Counted from the stretch's first letter, positions 26,507 through 35,666 are shown. The stretch: DNA of 64,000 bases from Amycolatopsis vancoresmycina (GCF_000716785.1 NZ_JNYY01000006.1:1-64000), one strand, 5' to 3'. A program made the numbers and translations. The notes: generated by a model not told the origin, from the letters alone.

Positions 26507-28177
26507 TCAGGCCGCGGGCTTGAGGTGCAGGACGATGTCGAGCGCGTTGCGCAGCGTCGGCTGGGCCGGCGCGTACGGGTTGGCGTCGTCCGGCCAGCCG
26601 ACCCAGTTCTTCGTGCTGTACTCGCCGCCGGAGTTGGCCGCCGACGTCGGGATCATCGGCTGCTGCTCGATCATGATCTTCTGCAGCGTCGCCATCGCCG
26701 CGGTGCGGGCGGCGTCGTCCTCGGCGTTCGCGTAGGTCTCCAGCGCCTTGGTCGCCTCGTCGTTCTTGTAGCGGCCGTAGTTGCCGTTGATGCCGCCCTG
26801 GCCGGTCGGCTTGTAGCGGTTGCCGTCCATGACGTCGCGGTACATGTCGTACGGCGTCGACCCGTCGTTGGTCCAGTGCATCAGGCCCTCGAAGTCACCG
26901 GTGTCGACCGACTTCATCCAGGCGTCCTGGTTCATCTTGTCGACCGTGGCGGTGATGCCGATCTGCGCCAGGTTGTCCTTGATGATCTCCAGGTCGGTGA
27001 TGTAGTCCGACCAGCCGGACGGGACGGTGAGCTTGATGGTGACCGGCTTGCCGCTCGGGTCGGCCAGCTTGTCGCCGTTGAACTTGTAGCCGGCGCCGGT
27101 CAGCAGCGCCTTCGCGCCCGGGACGTCGACCTGGACCGACTGGCCCTTGTACTGCGGCGCGATGAACGGGTCGCCCGCGGGGGTCGGGATGCCGGTGACC
27201 TGATCGTTCTTCGGGTAGAAGTAGCCGGCCTCACCCTGGTTGAAGATGTCGTCGCGGTTGATCACCTTGTTGATCGCCTGGCGCAGCTTCGCGTCGTTCC
27301 AGGGCGCCTTCTCGGTGTTGAACCACAGGCCGTGGACGGCCAGCTGCGCGGGGAACCACAGCTTGTAGTGCTGCGGGTCCTTGTTGGTGTAGACAGCCTT
27401 GTAGTTCGGGATGAACACGAAGCTCCACTCGGCAGCCCCGTTGACCAGCGCGCTGACCTGCGCGTTGTTGTCGGTGTAGGAGGTGTAGCGGATCTCCTTG
27501 ACCTTCGGCGCTTCCTGCCAGTACCCGCTGTCGCGCCGCACGACGATCATCGTCTGCGGGGTGGCCGACTTGAGCGTGTACGGCCCGGTGCCGATCGGGT
27601 TCTTCACGAGGTCGAGCGCCGGGTTCTTGACGTCCTTCCAGACGTGCTTCGGCACGACGAGCGTCTGGAGGATCTTGACCTGGTTGACGAACTGCGAGTT
27701 GTCGAAGGCCAGGGTGACCTGGTTGCCGGCCGCGGTGATGTCCTTGTACGGCACGGCGTCGACGTTCAGCGCCTTGTTGTCGCGCAGCAGCTGGAAGGTG
27801 TAGGCGACGTCCTCGGCGGTCATCGGCTGGCCGTCGGAGAACTTGACGCCGTCACGGACGGTCAGGACGAGCTTCTTGTAGTTGTCCGACCAGTCCCACT
27901 TGGTGGCCAGCCACGGCTTGCCCGGCTCCTGCGGCTTGACGCGGTTGAGCATGACGAGGGGCTCGTAGATCATCCACCGGTAGCCCATGTTCGACAGGGC
28001 GGAGGTCTCCAGGAACGGGTTGTTGTTCTCCGCCTGCGGGCCGTCCGGCTTGCCGACGTTGAGCACGGCGTCCGGGTTGCTCTGGGCGGCGTTGGAACTC
28101 CCGCCGGAGCACGCCGTGAGCCCGCTCAGCGCGGTGACGGCTATGAGCGCTGCAACGATGGAGCGCTTGACTCGCAT
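26507..28177 (-). CDS. Solute-binding lipoprotein, family 5 (cluster C)
   Basis: The 556-residue precursor begins MRVKRSIVAALIAVTALSG and has lipobox LTAC, so Cys23 should be lipidated after export. The mature protein matches SBP_bac_5: DGVKFSDGQPMTAEDVAYTF (about 108-127), NPIGTGPYTLKSA and LRQAINKVINRDDI. AGGAGG lies 5 bp before the ATG. Family-5 proteins bind peptides or oligosaccharides such as cellobiose; the GH1 gene in the operon favours the latter. It is the first gene of a six-gene operon, and TTAAGTACTGAA lies 141 bp upstream. Confidence 0.93.
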   Translation of the reverse strand: MRVKRSIVAALIAVTALSGLTACSGGSSNAAQSNPDAVLNVGKPDGPQAENNNPFLETSALSNMGYRWMIYEPLVMLNRVKPQEPGKPWLATKWDWSDNYKKLVLTVRDGVKFSDGQPMTAEDVAYTFQLLRDNKALNVDAVPYKDITAAGNQVTLAFDNSQFVNQVKILQTLVVPKHVWKDVKNPALDLVKNPIGTGPYTLKSATPQTMIVVRRDSGYWQEAPKVKEIRYTSYTDNNAQVSALVNGAAEWSFVFIPNYKAVYTNKDPQHYKLWFPAQLAVHGLWFNTEKAPWNDAKLRQAINKVINRDDIFNQGEAGYFYPKNDQVTGIPTPAGDPFIAPQYKGQSVQVDVPGAKALLTGAGYKFNGDKLADPSGKPVTIKLTVPSGWSDYITDLEIIKDNLAQIGITATVDKMNQDAWMKSVDTGDFEGLMHWTNDGSTPYDMYRDVMDGNRYKPTGQGGINGNYGRYKNDEATKALETYANAEDDAARTAAMATLQKIMIEQQPMIPTSAANSGGEYSTKNWVGWPDDANPYAPAQPTLRNALDIVLHLKPAA

Positions 28178-28383
28178 CGGTTCCTCCTGGTCATCGACGA
28201 CTTGCTTGCTGTCGACTGGTAGCGAGCCCCGACCGCCGGCGACCGAACGACGTCCCGAAGTCAACCCGGGTGACTCGGGTCACGTCAATAACACGGCGGT
28301 AACTTTTTGTGCCTAAGTTTAAGTACTGAAAGAACTGGCGGTCTGTACCTGTTGATCGAACTACTCCTTGCGACGCAAGGGTT
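28178..28383. promoter_or_regulatory. Promoter region of the GH1/ABC operon
   Basis: This stretch between the ROK gene and the binding-protein gene holds the ROK-type site at 28319-28330. It also contains a GTGAC-TCGG-GTCAC dyad at 28270-28283, closer to the start codon, and AT-rich sequence around 28286-28312 that could include the promoter. I could not fix the -10 and -35 boxes. Confidence 0.5.
28319..28330. promoter_or_regulatory. Candidate ROK-repressor operator, importer site
   Basis: TTAAGTACTGAA, built round the palindromic AGTACT core. The identical 12-mer, in reverse orientation, lies at 29611-29622 upstream of the ROK gene. This pairing of a regulator promoter and its target promoter supports an operator. 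Confidence 0.65.
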
Positions 28384-29592
28384 TCAGCCGACGCGGCCAC
28401 CGTTCGCCAGCAGCTGGGCGATCGGCAGGGTCGCGGCGCCGAGCGCGACCGCCTCGGGCCCGAGCCGGCCCAGGACGACCTCGGTGCGCTCCGCCAGGTA
28501 GTCCAGGGCGTGCCTGCCCACCGCGTCCCGGACCGCGGGGAGGATCGCCTGCCCCATGATCGCCCCGGCCGAGCCGGAAAGCACCACCCGATCGGGGCTG
28601 AGCAGGTTGATCAGGTTGGCGATGCCGATGCCCAGGTACTCGCCGGTCTCGGCGAGCACGTCGGCGGCGGGGCCGCCGCCCCGGGCTTCCTCGACGATCC
28701 GGGCCAGTTCGCCGTCGCTTTCGTCCCCGATGACCGGTTCCTTGCCGACGCGGGCGGCGTAGTGCCGAACGATCGCCTCGGTGCCGACGTAGGCCTCCAG
28801 GCAGCCGTGCGAGCCGCACCGGCACGCCGCCCCGGCCGCCTTGACGACGGTGTGGCCCCACTCGCTGGTCGTGATGCCCGGGTGCGAGCGCCCGGCCGTC
28901 GCGACGGCGGCCCCGACCCCGACGCCGAGCAGGGCGACGATGGCGCGTTCGGCCCCGCGGCCGGCCCCGCGCCAGGTCTCGGCCTGGCCGAGCGTCCGGG
29001 CGCGGTTGTCCAGGTGCAGCGGCGCCTGGATGTGCGGGTGGATCAGCTCGGCGAAGTCCACACCCCGCCAGCCGAGGGTCGGCGCGTGCACGATCCCGCC
29101 GTCGCGGACCGCGCCCGGCACGCCGATGCCGACGCCGAACACCGCGGCCGGATCGCCGCCCTCGAGCACCTCGGCGACGCCCGTGCGCACCAGGCCGGCC
29201 ACTTCGTCCGGGTCGAGCCGGGTGCCGACGAGCGGGTGGCGCACGGTCCCGAGGGTGCCGAGCGCGCAGTCGAACAGGCCCACCTCGACGTGCGTCTCGC
29301 TGACGTCCACCCCCACGACGTGCCCGAAGTCCGGCCGGACGGCCAGCAGCGTCCGGGGGCGCCCGCCGTCCGATTCGACCGATCCGGCCTCGGCCACGAC
29401 GCCGTCGGCGATGAGTTCGGAGACGACGTTGGTAACGGTGGCGGCCGAAAGTCCCGATTCAGCTACCAGTTCCAGTCTGCTGACGGGACCGCGGAGGTAG
29501 AGCGAGGAGAGCAGTGCCGCGCGGTTGTGCCGCCTGAGGTCACGGGTCGTCTGGCGCACCACCTGGGTCACCGGGAGGATTCTGCCAGACAC
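28384..29592 (-). CDS. ROK-family transcriptional repressor (NagC/XylR-like), copy A
   Basis: The 402-residue protein has an N-terminal winged helix (RDLRRHNRAALLSSLYLRGPVSRLELVAESGLSAATVTNVV, about 17-57). A ROK sugar-kinase fold follows, with VGVDVSETHVEVGLF, VFGVGIGVPGAV and the zinc-binding CRCGSHGCLEAY near residue 260. It lies upstream of the importer operon on the same strand, and a 12-bp site shared with the importer promoter lies 18 bp before its GTG start. It should release DNA on binding a sugar. It is divergent from a paralogue at 29692. Confidence 0.92.
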   Translation of the reverse strand: MSGRILPVTQVVRQTTRDLRRHNRAALLSSLYLRGPVSRLELVAESGLSAATVTNVVSELIADGVVAEAGSVESDGGRPRTLLAVRPDFGHVVGVDVSETHVEVGLFDCALGTLGTVRHPLVGTRLDPDEVAGLVRTGVAEVLEGGDPAAVFGVGIGVPGAVRDGGIVHAPTLGWRGVDFAELIHPHIQAPLHLDNRARTLGQAETWRGAGRGAERAIVALLGVGVGAAVATAGRSHPGITTSEWGHTVVKAAGAACRCGSHGCLEAYVGTEAIVRHYAARVGKEPVIGDESDGELARIVEEARGGGPAADVLAETGEYLGIGIANLINLLSPDRVVLSGSAGAIMGQAILPAVRDAVGRHALDYLAERTEVVLGRLGPEAVALGAATLPIAQLLANGGRVG

Positions 29593-29610
29593 ACCCAGTT
29601 CGAGCCTTAG

Positions 29611-29622
29611 TTCAGTACTTAA
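29611..29622. promoter_or_regulatory. Candidate ROK-repressor operator, autoregulatory site
   Basis: TTCAGTACTTAA, the reverse complement of the site at 28319. It sits in the 99-bp gap between the two divergent ROK genes, so it could control one or both. Confidence 0.65.
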
Positions 29623-29691
29623 TACATAGCCACAACTTACGGTGATCAGGCATCCTGTCAGTGAGCCGGTAAGAAGTTAGATGGGTTGCCC

Positions 29692-30927
29692 ATGGCGAGC
29701 AAGCGCACCACCGTCCGTGATCTGCGGCGGCACAACCGATCCCTGCTGCTGTCGAAACTGTACTTCGACGGCCCGCTGTCGAGGCACGAACTCAGCCAGC
29801 TCACCGGATTGAGTGCCGCCACGGTGAGCAACGTGACCGCCGAACTGGGCGAAGAACGCCTGATCACCGAAGCCGGCCAAGTCGAGTCGGACGGCGGCCG
29901 CCCGCGCGTGCTCCTGCGCGTCGACCCGGCGTACGGGCACGTCGCAGGCGTGGACATCGGCGAGACGGGGGTCAAGGTCGAGCTGTTCGACCTGGCGATG
30001 AACCGCCTGGCGACGGTCGAGCACCCCCTCCCGAAGGCCCCCGACCCGGCAACGGCGGTCGAGCAGGTGACATCGGGCCTGCGCGAGGTGTTCACCGGCG
30101 CGGGCATCGACGAACCGGCCGTGCTCGGCGTCGGCATCGGCGTGCCGGGCACGGTCGAGCAGGGGTCCAGGGTGCTGGTCCACGCACCGACGGTCGGCTG
30201 GGACGGGGTCCCGTTCGCGGCACTGCTGCGCGAGGCCGGCATCGGGTTGCCGCTGTTCATCGACAACGGCGCGAAGACGCAGGGCCAGGCGGAGATGTGG
30301 TTCGGCGCCGGCCGCGGAGCCCGCCACGCGGTGATAGCGCTGCTCGGCTCGGGCGTCGGAGCGGCGGTGGTGACGGACGGAACGACGTACCGAGGGTCGA
30401 CGAGCAGCGCGGGCGAGTGGGGCCACACGACGATCGCGTACGGCGGCCAGGAGTGCCGCTGCGGCTCACGGGGGTGCCTGGAGGCGTACATCGGCGCGGG
30501 CGCGGTCCTGGCGCGGTACCGCCGAGCACGCGGCAAGGACATCCCGGGCGAGGACGAGCAGGCCCAGTTCGCGGCCCTGTTGTCATCGGCCCCGAAATCG
30601 AAGACGGCGGCCCGAGTCCTCGACGAAACGGCGGGCTACCTGGGCGCAGGCATCGCAAACTTGATCAATTTGTTCAACCCGGAGCGCATAGTGATCGGCG
30701 GCTGGGCAGGCCTGGCTTTGGGCGAGCAGCTCCTACCCCGAATCCGCGAGGCGGCGGGCAAGCACGCACTGCGGCACCCGTTCAGCCAGACATCGATCCA
30801 GCTGGGGTCCCTAGGGCTGGACGCGGTGGCAACCGGAGCGGCAACGCTGCCGGTGGCGGACCTGCTGGAGCAGGGAGCAACGTCGAGAATCGCAAAGCCG
30901 GGAGCCCCGGACTCCGACGCGGCGTAG
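29692..30927 (+). CDS. ROK-family transcriptional repressor (NagC/XylR-like), copy B
   Basis: The 411-residue paralogue of the divergent gene shares RDLRRHNRSLLLSKLYFDGPLSRHEL, GVDIGETGVKVELF, GVGIGVPGTVEQG and the zinc motif CRCGSRGCLEAY. I chose the ATG at 29692; TTG two codons upstream is an alternative, and the ribosome site is weak. The codons near the 3' end use more A-ending triplets than the neighbours. No transport operon follows on its strand; the next genes are the glycosidases 535 bp downstream. Its target may be the same importer or the glycosidases; that is unknown. Confidence 0.92.
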   Translation: MASKRTTVRDLRRHNRSLLLSKLYFDGPLSRHELSQLTGLSAATVSNVTAELGEERLITEAGQVESDGGRPRVLLRVDPAYGHVAGVDIGETGVKVELFDLAMNRLATVEHPLPKAPDPATAVEQVTSGLREVFTGAGIDEPAVLGVGIGVPGTVEQGSRVLVHAPTVGWDGVPFAALLREAGIGLPLFIDNGAKTQGQAEMWFGAGRGARHAVIALLGSGVGAAVVTDGTTYRGSTSSAGEWGHTTIAYGGQECRCGSRGCLEAYIGAGAVLARYRRARGKDIPGEDEQAQFAALLSSAPKSKTAARVLDETAGYLGAGIANLINLFNPERIVIGGWAGLALGEQLLPRIREAAGKHALRHPFSQTSIQLGSLGLDAVATGAATLPVADLLEQGATSRIAKPGAPDSDAA

Positions 30928-31025
30928 ACAGCGGCGCAAGCCGCGGCGCAGCCGCCCCACCACCGACCACCCAACGAGCAGCGGTCAAGCAAACAGGCCC
31001 CCGACGAGAACCCAGACCTCCCCGG

Positions 31026-31134
31026 GCACCCCGATCCGAAGCCAGAACACGGCCGGCGGTGCCGGGTCAAGGCACGCTTTCCCGCCTTGACGCGGCACCG
31101 CCGGCCGTAGTCACAATGCCGGCTTCGGGGTGCC
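31026..31134. terminator. Very long composite hairpin after the second ROK gene
   Basis: The inner stem pairs 31049-31073 with 31084-31108: 24 of 25 positions match and the loop is 10 nt. An outer stem pairs GGGCACCCC...CGAAGCC (31026-31043) with GGCTTCGGGGTGCC (31121-31134), with a small bulge. It probably ends the ROK transcript and insulates the glycosidase operon. Its size is unusual for a simple terminator. The remainder of 30928-31462 holds no gene that I can support. Confidence 0.65.
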
Positions 31135-31264
31135 GGAGGAACGCAAAGCCAGAGGTACCGGTCCAGGAGAGGACCGGAGTGCCCCACTGACCGGGAACCA
31201 CCCACACCGTCATCACCAACCCTTAATTCGGGTTGAAAAAAATGACCCACCCGAGTGTTGCCCG

Positions 31265-31280
31265 GCTTGTCTGGACCATG
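31265..31280. promoter_or_regulatory. dre-like site (DasR-type) upstream of the glycosidase operon
   Basis: GCTTGTCTGGACCATG matches the published DasR-responsive consensus ACTGGTCTAGACCAGT at 11 of 16 positions, including the GTCT-GACCA core. It lies 183 bp before the GH16 start. DasR controls chitin and N-acetylglucosamine use in streptomycetes, which fits the chitinase and chitosanase genes here. A DasR gene is not in the window. Confidence 0.4.
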
Positions 31281-31462
31281 CATACTTTGTTGCCAAGCAC
31301 AACAAAGGCACCACGCCGCCACCCGCGCCCCGCCGCGCGGGCCCCGGCGAGCACACGCACGGTCACGCCTGCCGCCGCCCCGGCACGCGCGGCCACCTCC
31401 CCTCCCCCGCGTTCCGTGCTGCGCGCGGAACGCCGGTCCCCACGGTGAGAGAGGCGACAACG

Positions 31463-32674
31463 ATGTCCACCTCCAGGAAATCCCGCTGGGCGGCACTCTT
31501 CGCCGCCTGCGCGCTGCTCGTCCTCGGGCAGCAGGTCCTCACGACGACGGAAGCCGCCGCCGCGGCCACCTTCACCGACGACTTCAACGGCCCCGCGGGC
31601 GCCGCCGTCGACGGGTCGAAGTGGCAGCTCGAAACCGGCGACAACGTCAACAACCACGAGCGGCAGTACTACACCTCCGGCACCAACAACGCCCAGCTCG
31701 ACGGCCAGGGCCACCTCGTCATCACGGCCAAGAAGGAAAACCCCGGCAACTACAACTGCTGGTACGGCCGCTGCGAGTACACCTCGGCCCGGATGAACAC
31801 CGCCGGCAAGTTCAGCCAGGCCTACGGCCACTTCGAGACGCGCATGAAACTCCCGCGCGGGCAGGGCATGTGGCCCGCGTTCTGGATGCTCGGCGGCGGG
31901 AACTGGCCGACCGACGGCGAAATCGACATCATGGAGAACGTCGGGTTCGAGCCGAACACCGTGCACGGCACCATCCACGGCCCCGGCTACTCCGGCTCCG
32001 GCGGTATCGGCGCGGCCTACAACGGCCCGAACTTCTCCGACGACTTCCACACCTACGCCATCGACTGGGCGCCCAACCAGATCAAGTGGTACGTCGACGG
32101 CAACCTGTACCAGACGCGCACGCCGGCGGACCTCAACGGCAACCGCTGGGTGTACGACCACAACTTCTTCGTCATCCTCAACCTCGCCGTCGGCGGGTAC
32201 TGGCCCGGCGATCCCAACAGCAGCACGCAGTTCCCGCAGCAGCTGGTCGTCGACTACGTGCACGTGACGAACTCCTCGAGCCAGGGCGGCGGCCGGACCG
32301 GGACCATCACCGGCATCGGCGGCAAGTGCGTGGACGTCGCCGGCGCGAACAGCGCCAACGGCACGCCGATCCAGATCACCGACTGCAACGGCAACGCCGC
32401 GCAGAGCTGGACCGTCGGCACCGACGGCACGATCCGCGCCCTCGGCAAGTGCCTGGACGTGAACGCCGCGGGCACCGCGGACGGCACACCGGTGCAGCTC
32501 TACGACTGCAACGGAACCGGGGCACAGCAATGGGTGGTGACCGGCGCGAAGGACATCGTGAACCCCAACGCGAACAAGTGCCTCGACGCGACCGGCAACT
32601 CCAGCGCGAACGGCACCCGCCTGCAGATCTGGACCTGCACCGGCGGCGCGAACCAGAAGTGGACCACGCCCTGA
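31463..32674 (+). CDS. Secreted GH16 endo-beta-1,3-glucanase with C-terminal CBM13
   Basis: The 403-residue precursor has a Sec signal peptide (MSTSRKSRWAALFAACALLV... to about residue 37). A GH16 laminarinase domain covers about 40-270, with catalytic motif DGEIDIMENVG (two Glu and one Asp near 152-160), MWPAFWMLG and the WYVDG strand. A Gly/Ser linker follows, then a ricin-type beta-trefoil CBM13 with three QxW-type repeats (about 280-403). It should hydrolyse beta-1,3-glucan outside the cell. It is the first of four tandem glycosidase genes; the 44-bp palindrome follows its stop. Confidence 0.93.
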   Translation: MSTSRKSRWAALFAACALLVLGQQVLTTTEAAAAATFTDDFNGPAGAAVDGSKWQLETGDNVNNHERQYYTSGTNNAQLDGQGHLVITAKKENPGNYNCWYGRCEYTSARMNTAGKFSQAYGHFETRMKLPRGQGMWPAFWMLGGGNWPTDGEIDIMENVGFEPNTVHGTIHGPGYSGSGGIGAAYNGPNFSDDFHTYAIDWAPNQIKWYVDGNLYQTRTPADLNGNRWVYDHNFFVILNLAVGGYWPGDPNSSTQFPQQLVVDYVHVTNSSSQGGGRTGTITGIGGKCVDVAGANSANGTPIQITDCNGNAAQSWTVGTDGTIRALGKCLDVNAAGTADGTPVQLYDCNGTGAQQWVVTGAKDIVNPNANKCLDATGNSSANGTRLQIWTCTGGANQKWTTP

Positions 32675-32683
32675 CCCACACCC

Positions 32684-32727
32684 TCGTGAGTGGTAAGGCG
32701 AGTTCTAACTCGCCTTACCACTCACGA
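32684..32727. repeat. 44-bp dispersed palindrome, copy 3
   Basis: Perfectly paired copy in which both arms carry the change seen on one arm at 16562 (GGCGAGTT opposite AACTCGCC). This is a compensatory change that preserves the stem. It is the only copy between two genes of the same strand, 9 bp after the GH16 stop and 18 bp before the GH75 start, so it may partly terminate or stabilise the GH16 transcript. Confidence 0.9.
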
Positions 32728-32745
32728 CCTCACAAGGAGATTCCC

Positions 32746-33810
32746 GTGCGGCGAATTGTCGTCGCGCTGATGGGGTGTGCCCTGTTAGCGCTGTCACTCA
32801 CCACCGGCTCCGCCCAGGCGGCGGTCGAGGCGGGTCCGTCCGCGAGCCAGCTGCTCGCCAAAACCCAGTCCTGCCAACAGATCTCGAACGGAAGGTATTC
32901 CTTCGACGAAGGCGGCGCGGCAACTGTGCCCGTCTGCCAGGCGAACGGCGCGGTGTTCTTCACCGCCGACATGGACGTCGACTGCGACGGCGTCCGCACC
33001 ACGCAGTGCAACGAGAACACCGACTGCTGCTTCTACCCCGACACCGCGTTCCACACTTCGACCGACCAGCCCCTCAACGCGGCGCAGCTGCCGTACATCG
33101 TCCTGCCGCAGCCGACGTCCACCTGGGACTACCGCAACTACGGCATCGACGGCGGCTCGGTCGTGGCGGTGATCTACAACAACCAGGTCACCTACGCCGT
33201 GGTCGGCGACACCGGGCCGACGAGCATCATCGGCGAGGCGTCCTACGCCACCGCCGCCAGTCTCGGCATCAACCCCGACCCGAAGAACGGTGGCACCGAG
33301 GGTCCGGTGACGTACATCGTGTTCCCGAACACGCACGTGAACCCGATCGAGAACCACGCCAACGCGGTCAGCTTCGGCGAGCAGGTCGCGACGCAGTTCG
33401 CGGGAGGCACGACACCGCCGCCGACGCAGAACGCGGGGTCGATCACCGGCATCGGCGGCAGGTGCGTCGACGTCGCCGGCGCCAACAACGCCAACGGCAC
33501 CGCCGTGCAGCTCTACGACTGCAACGGCACCAACGCCCAGCAGTGGACGGCCGGCAGCGACGGATCCCTGAAGGCGCTGGGCAAGTGTCTCGACGTCACC
33601 AGCGCGGGCACCGCGAACGGCACGCCCATCCAGCTCTGGGACTGCAACGGCAGCAGCGCCCAGAAGTGGACGGCCAACGCGGCGAAGAGCCTCGTGAACG
33701 CCGGCTCGGGCAAGTGCCTCGACGCCACCGGCAACTCCAGCGCCAACGGCACCCGGCTCCAGATCTGGACCTGCGGGTCCGGCACGAACCAGAAGTGGAC
33801 TCTGCCATGA
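32746..33810 (+). CDS. Secreted GH75 chitosanase with C-terminal CBM13
   Basis: The 354-residue precursor has a signal peptide ending SAQA near residue 25. The GH75 domain (about 30-220) has FFTADMDVDCDGVRTTQCN and the catalytic pair in VVGDTGPTSIIGEAS (Asp and Glu). A Thr/Pro linker (TTPPPTQ) and a CBM13 beta-trefoil (about 231-354) follow. The GTG start has AAGGAG 6 bp upstream. GH75 enzymes are best known from fungi and are less common in bacteria. The stop overlaps the GH30 ATG (ATGA). The substrate is partially deacetylated chitin. Confidence 0.9.
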   Translation: MRRIVVALMGCALLALSLTTGSAQAAVEAGPSASQLLAKTQSCQQISNGRYSFDEGGAATVPVCQANGAVFFTADMDVDCDGVRTTQCNENTDCCFYPDTAFHTSTDQPLNAAQLPYIVLPQPTSTWDYRNYGIDGGSVVAVIYNNQVTYAVVGDTGPTSIIGEASYATAASLGINPDPKNGGTEGPVTYIVFPNTHVNPIENHANAVSFGEQVATQFAGGTTPPPTQNAGSITGIGGRCVDVAGANNANGTAVQLYDCNGTNAQQWTAGSDGSLKALGKCLDVTSAGTANGTPIQLWDCNGSSAQKWTANAAKSLVNAGSGKCLDATGNSSANGTRLQIWTCGSGTNQKWTLP

Positions 33811-35666
33811 GAAAGCGTTCTCTCCTCGCGGCGACAGCCGCCGCAGCGCTCACCGCGGCCACCTTCGCCGTACCCGCGCAGGCCGCGGGCGAGACGGTCA
33901 ACGTCTGGCTCACCACCACCAGCGACGCCGGCGGCCGGACGGTCACCCGCGGTCTACAGCAGCAGACGCCGGTCACCTTCGCCTCGGGCACCGGCACCGG
34001 TGGCGTGACCATCAACGTCAACGAAAACACCACCTACCAGCAGTTCGAAGGCGGCGGCGCGTCCTTCACGGACACCGCGGCCTGGCTGATGAACTCCAGC
34101 GGCGCGCTGTCCCAGTCCACTCGCGACGACACCATGCGGAAGCTGTTCGACCCGACCAACGGCATCGGGCTGAGCTTCATCCGCAACCCGCTCGGCGCGT
34201 CCGACCTGGCCCGCTACAGCTACACCTTCGACGACATGCCCGCCGGCCAGACCGACCCGAACCTGACGCACTTCTCGATCGCCCACGACCAGGCCGACGT
34301 GCTGCCGCTGACCAAGCAGGCCAGGCAGCTCAACCCGCAGGTCAAGGTGATGGCGTCGCCGTGGAGCGCGCCGCCGTGGATGAAGGACAACGACAGCTAC
34401 CTGCTCGGCTGGGTCGAGTCGCAGTACTACCCGGCTTACGCGCAGTACTTCGTCAAGTACCTCCAGGCCTACCGGGACGCGGGCGTGCCGGTCGACTACG
34501 TCTCGATGCAGAACGAGCCGACGTGCTGCTCGAGCTACCCGTCGACCAACTGGAACGGCGCCGGCTTGGCGTACTTCGCGAAGAACAACCTCCTGCCTGC
34601 GCTGCAGGGTGCCGGTCTGTCCACAAAGGTCCTCGCGCTCGACTGGAACTGGGACACCTACGCCTCCTACGGCGCCCCCACCATGGACGACGCCGCGATC
34701 CGCAACCACCCGAACTTCGGCGGCGTGGCGTGGCACGGCTACGGCGGTGACATCGCGCAGCAGACGACCGTCCACAACCAGTACCCGAACGTCAACGCTT
34801 ACTCGACCGAACACTCCGGCGGCACCTGGATCTCGAACCAGCAGGCCGAGGACATGAACAACATCGTCGACTACACGCGCAACTGGTCGAAGAGCGTGAC
34901 CAAGTGGAGCCTCGCCGTCGACCAGAACATGGGCCCGCACAACGGCGGCTGCGGCACCTGCACCGGCTTGATCACCGTCCACAACGGAGACTCGCGCAGC
35001 GGGCAGGTCGACTACACCGTCGAGTACTACACGATGGGCCACCTGACGAAGTTCGTGAAGCCGGGCGCCTACCGGATCGACTCGAACGACAGCTCGGCCG
35101 TGCGCAACGTCGCCTGGAAGAACCCGGACGGTTCGAAGGCGCTCATCGCGTACAACTCCGGCACGGGCAACCAGAGCGTGCGGGTGAACTGGGGCAACTC
35201 GTCGTTCACCTACACCCTGCCCGGCCGCACGTCGGCGACGTTCACCTGGAACGGCACCCAGGGCAACGGCGGTGGCACCGGCAAGACCGGGCCGATCACC
35301 GGCCTCGGCGGCAAGTGCATCGACGTCGCGGGCGCGAGCAACGCCAACGGCACCGCGGTCCAGCTCTACGACTGCAACGGCTCTGGCGCCCAGCAGTGGA
35401 CGGTCGGCAGCGACGGAACGCTGAAGGCGCTCGGCAAGTGCCTCGACGTCACCGGACAGTCCACAGCGGACGGAGCCCAGCTCCAGCTCTGGGACTGCGG
35501 CGGCACGGCGAACCAGCGGTGGGCCGCCACCGCGGCCAAGGACATCGTCGGCGCGGGGTCGAACAAGTGCGTCGACGCGACAGGCAACTCCAGCGCCAAC
35601 GGCACCCGGTTGCAGATCTGGACGTGCACCGGGGCCGCCAACCAGAAGTGGAACGTGCCCGCATGA
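33807..35666 (+). CDS. Secreted GH30 glycosidase with C-terminal CBM13, candidate beta-1,6-glucanase
   Basis: A 619-residue precursor with signal peptide MRKRSLLAATAAAALTAATF...AQA. The GH30 barrel has TYQQFEGGGASFTDTAAWLM, acid/base Glu in VSMQNEPTCC (about residue 235) and nucleophile Glu in YSTEHSGGTW (about residue 333). A beta-sandwich side domain leads into a CBM13 (about 495-619). GH30 includes glucosylceramidases, beta-1,6-glucanases and xylanases. The operon context favours beta-1,6-glucan, but this is inference. Both ends overlap neighbouring genes by ATGA. Confidence 0.9.
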   Translation: MRKRSLLAATAAAALTAATFAVPAQAAGETVNVWLTTTSDAGGRTVTRGLQQQTPVTFASGTGTGGVTINVNENTTYQQFEGGGASFTDTAAWLMNSSGALSQSTRDDTMRKLFDPTNGIGLSFIRNPLGASDLARYSYTFDDMPAGQTDPNLTHFSIAHDQADVLPLTKQARQLNPQVKVMASPWSAPPWMKDNDSYLLGWVESQYYPAYAQYFVKYLQAYRDAGVPVDYVSMQNEPTCCSSYPSTNWNGAGLAYFAKNNLLPALQGAGLSTKVLALDWNWDTYASYGAPTMDDAAIRNHPNFGGVAWHGYGGDIAQQTTVHNQYPNVNAYSTEHSGGTWISNQQAEDMNNIVDYTRNWSKSVTKWSLAVDQNMGPHNGGCGTCTGLITVHNGDSRSGQVDYTVEYYTMGHLTKFVKPGAYRIDSNDSSAVRNVAWKNPDGSKALIAYNSGTGNQSVRVNWGNSSFTYTLPGRTSATFTWNGTQGNGGGTGKTGPITGLGGKCIDVAGASNANGTAVQLYDCNGSGAQQWTVGSDGTLKALGKCLDVTGQSTADGAQLQLWDCGGTANQRWAATAAKDIVGAGSNKCVDATGNSSANGTRLQIWTCTGAANQKWNVPA

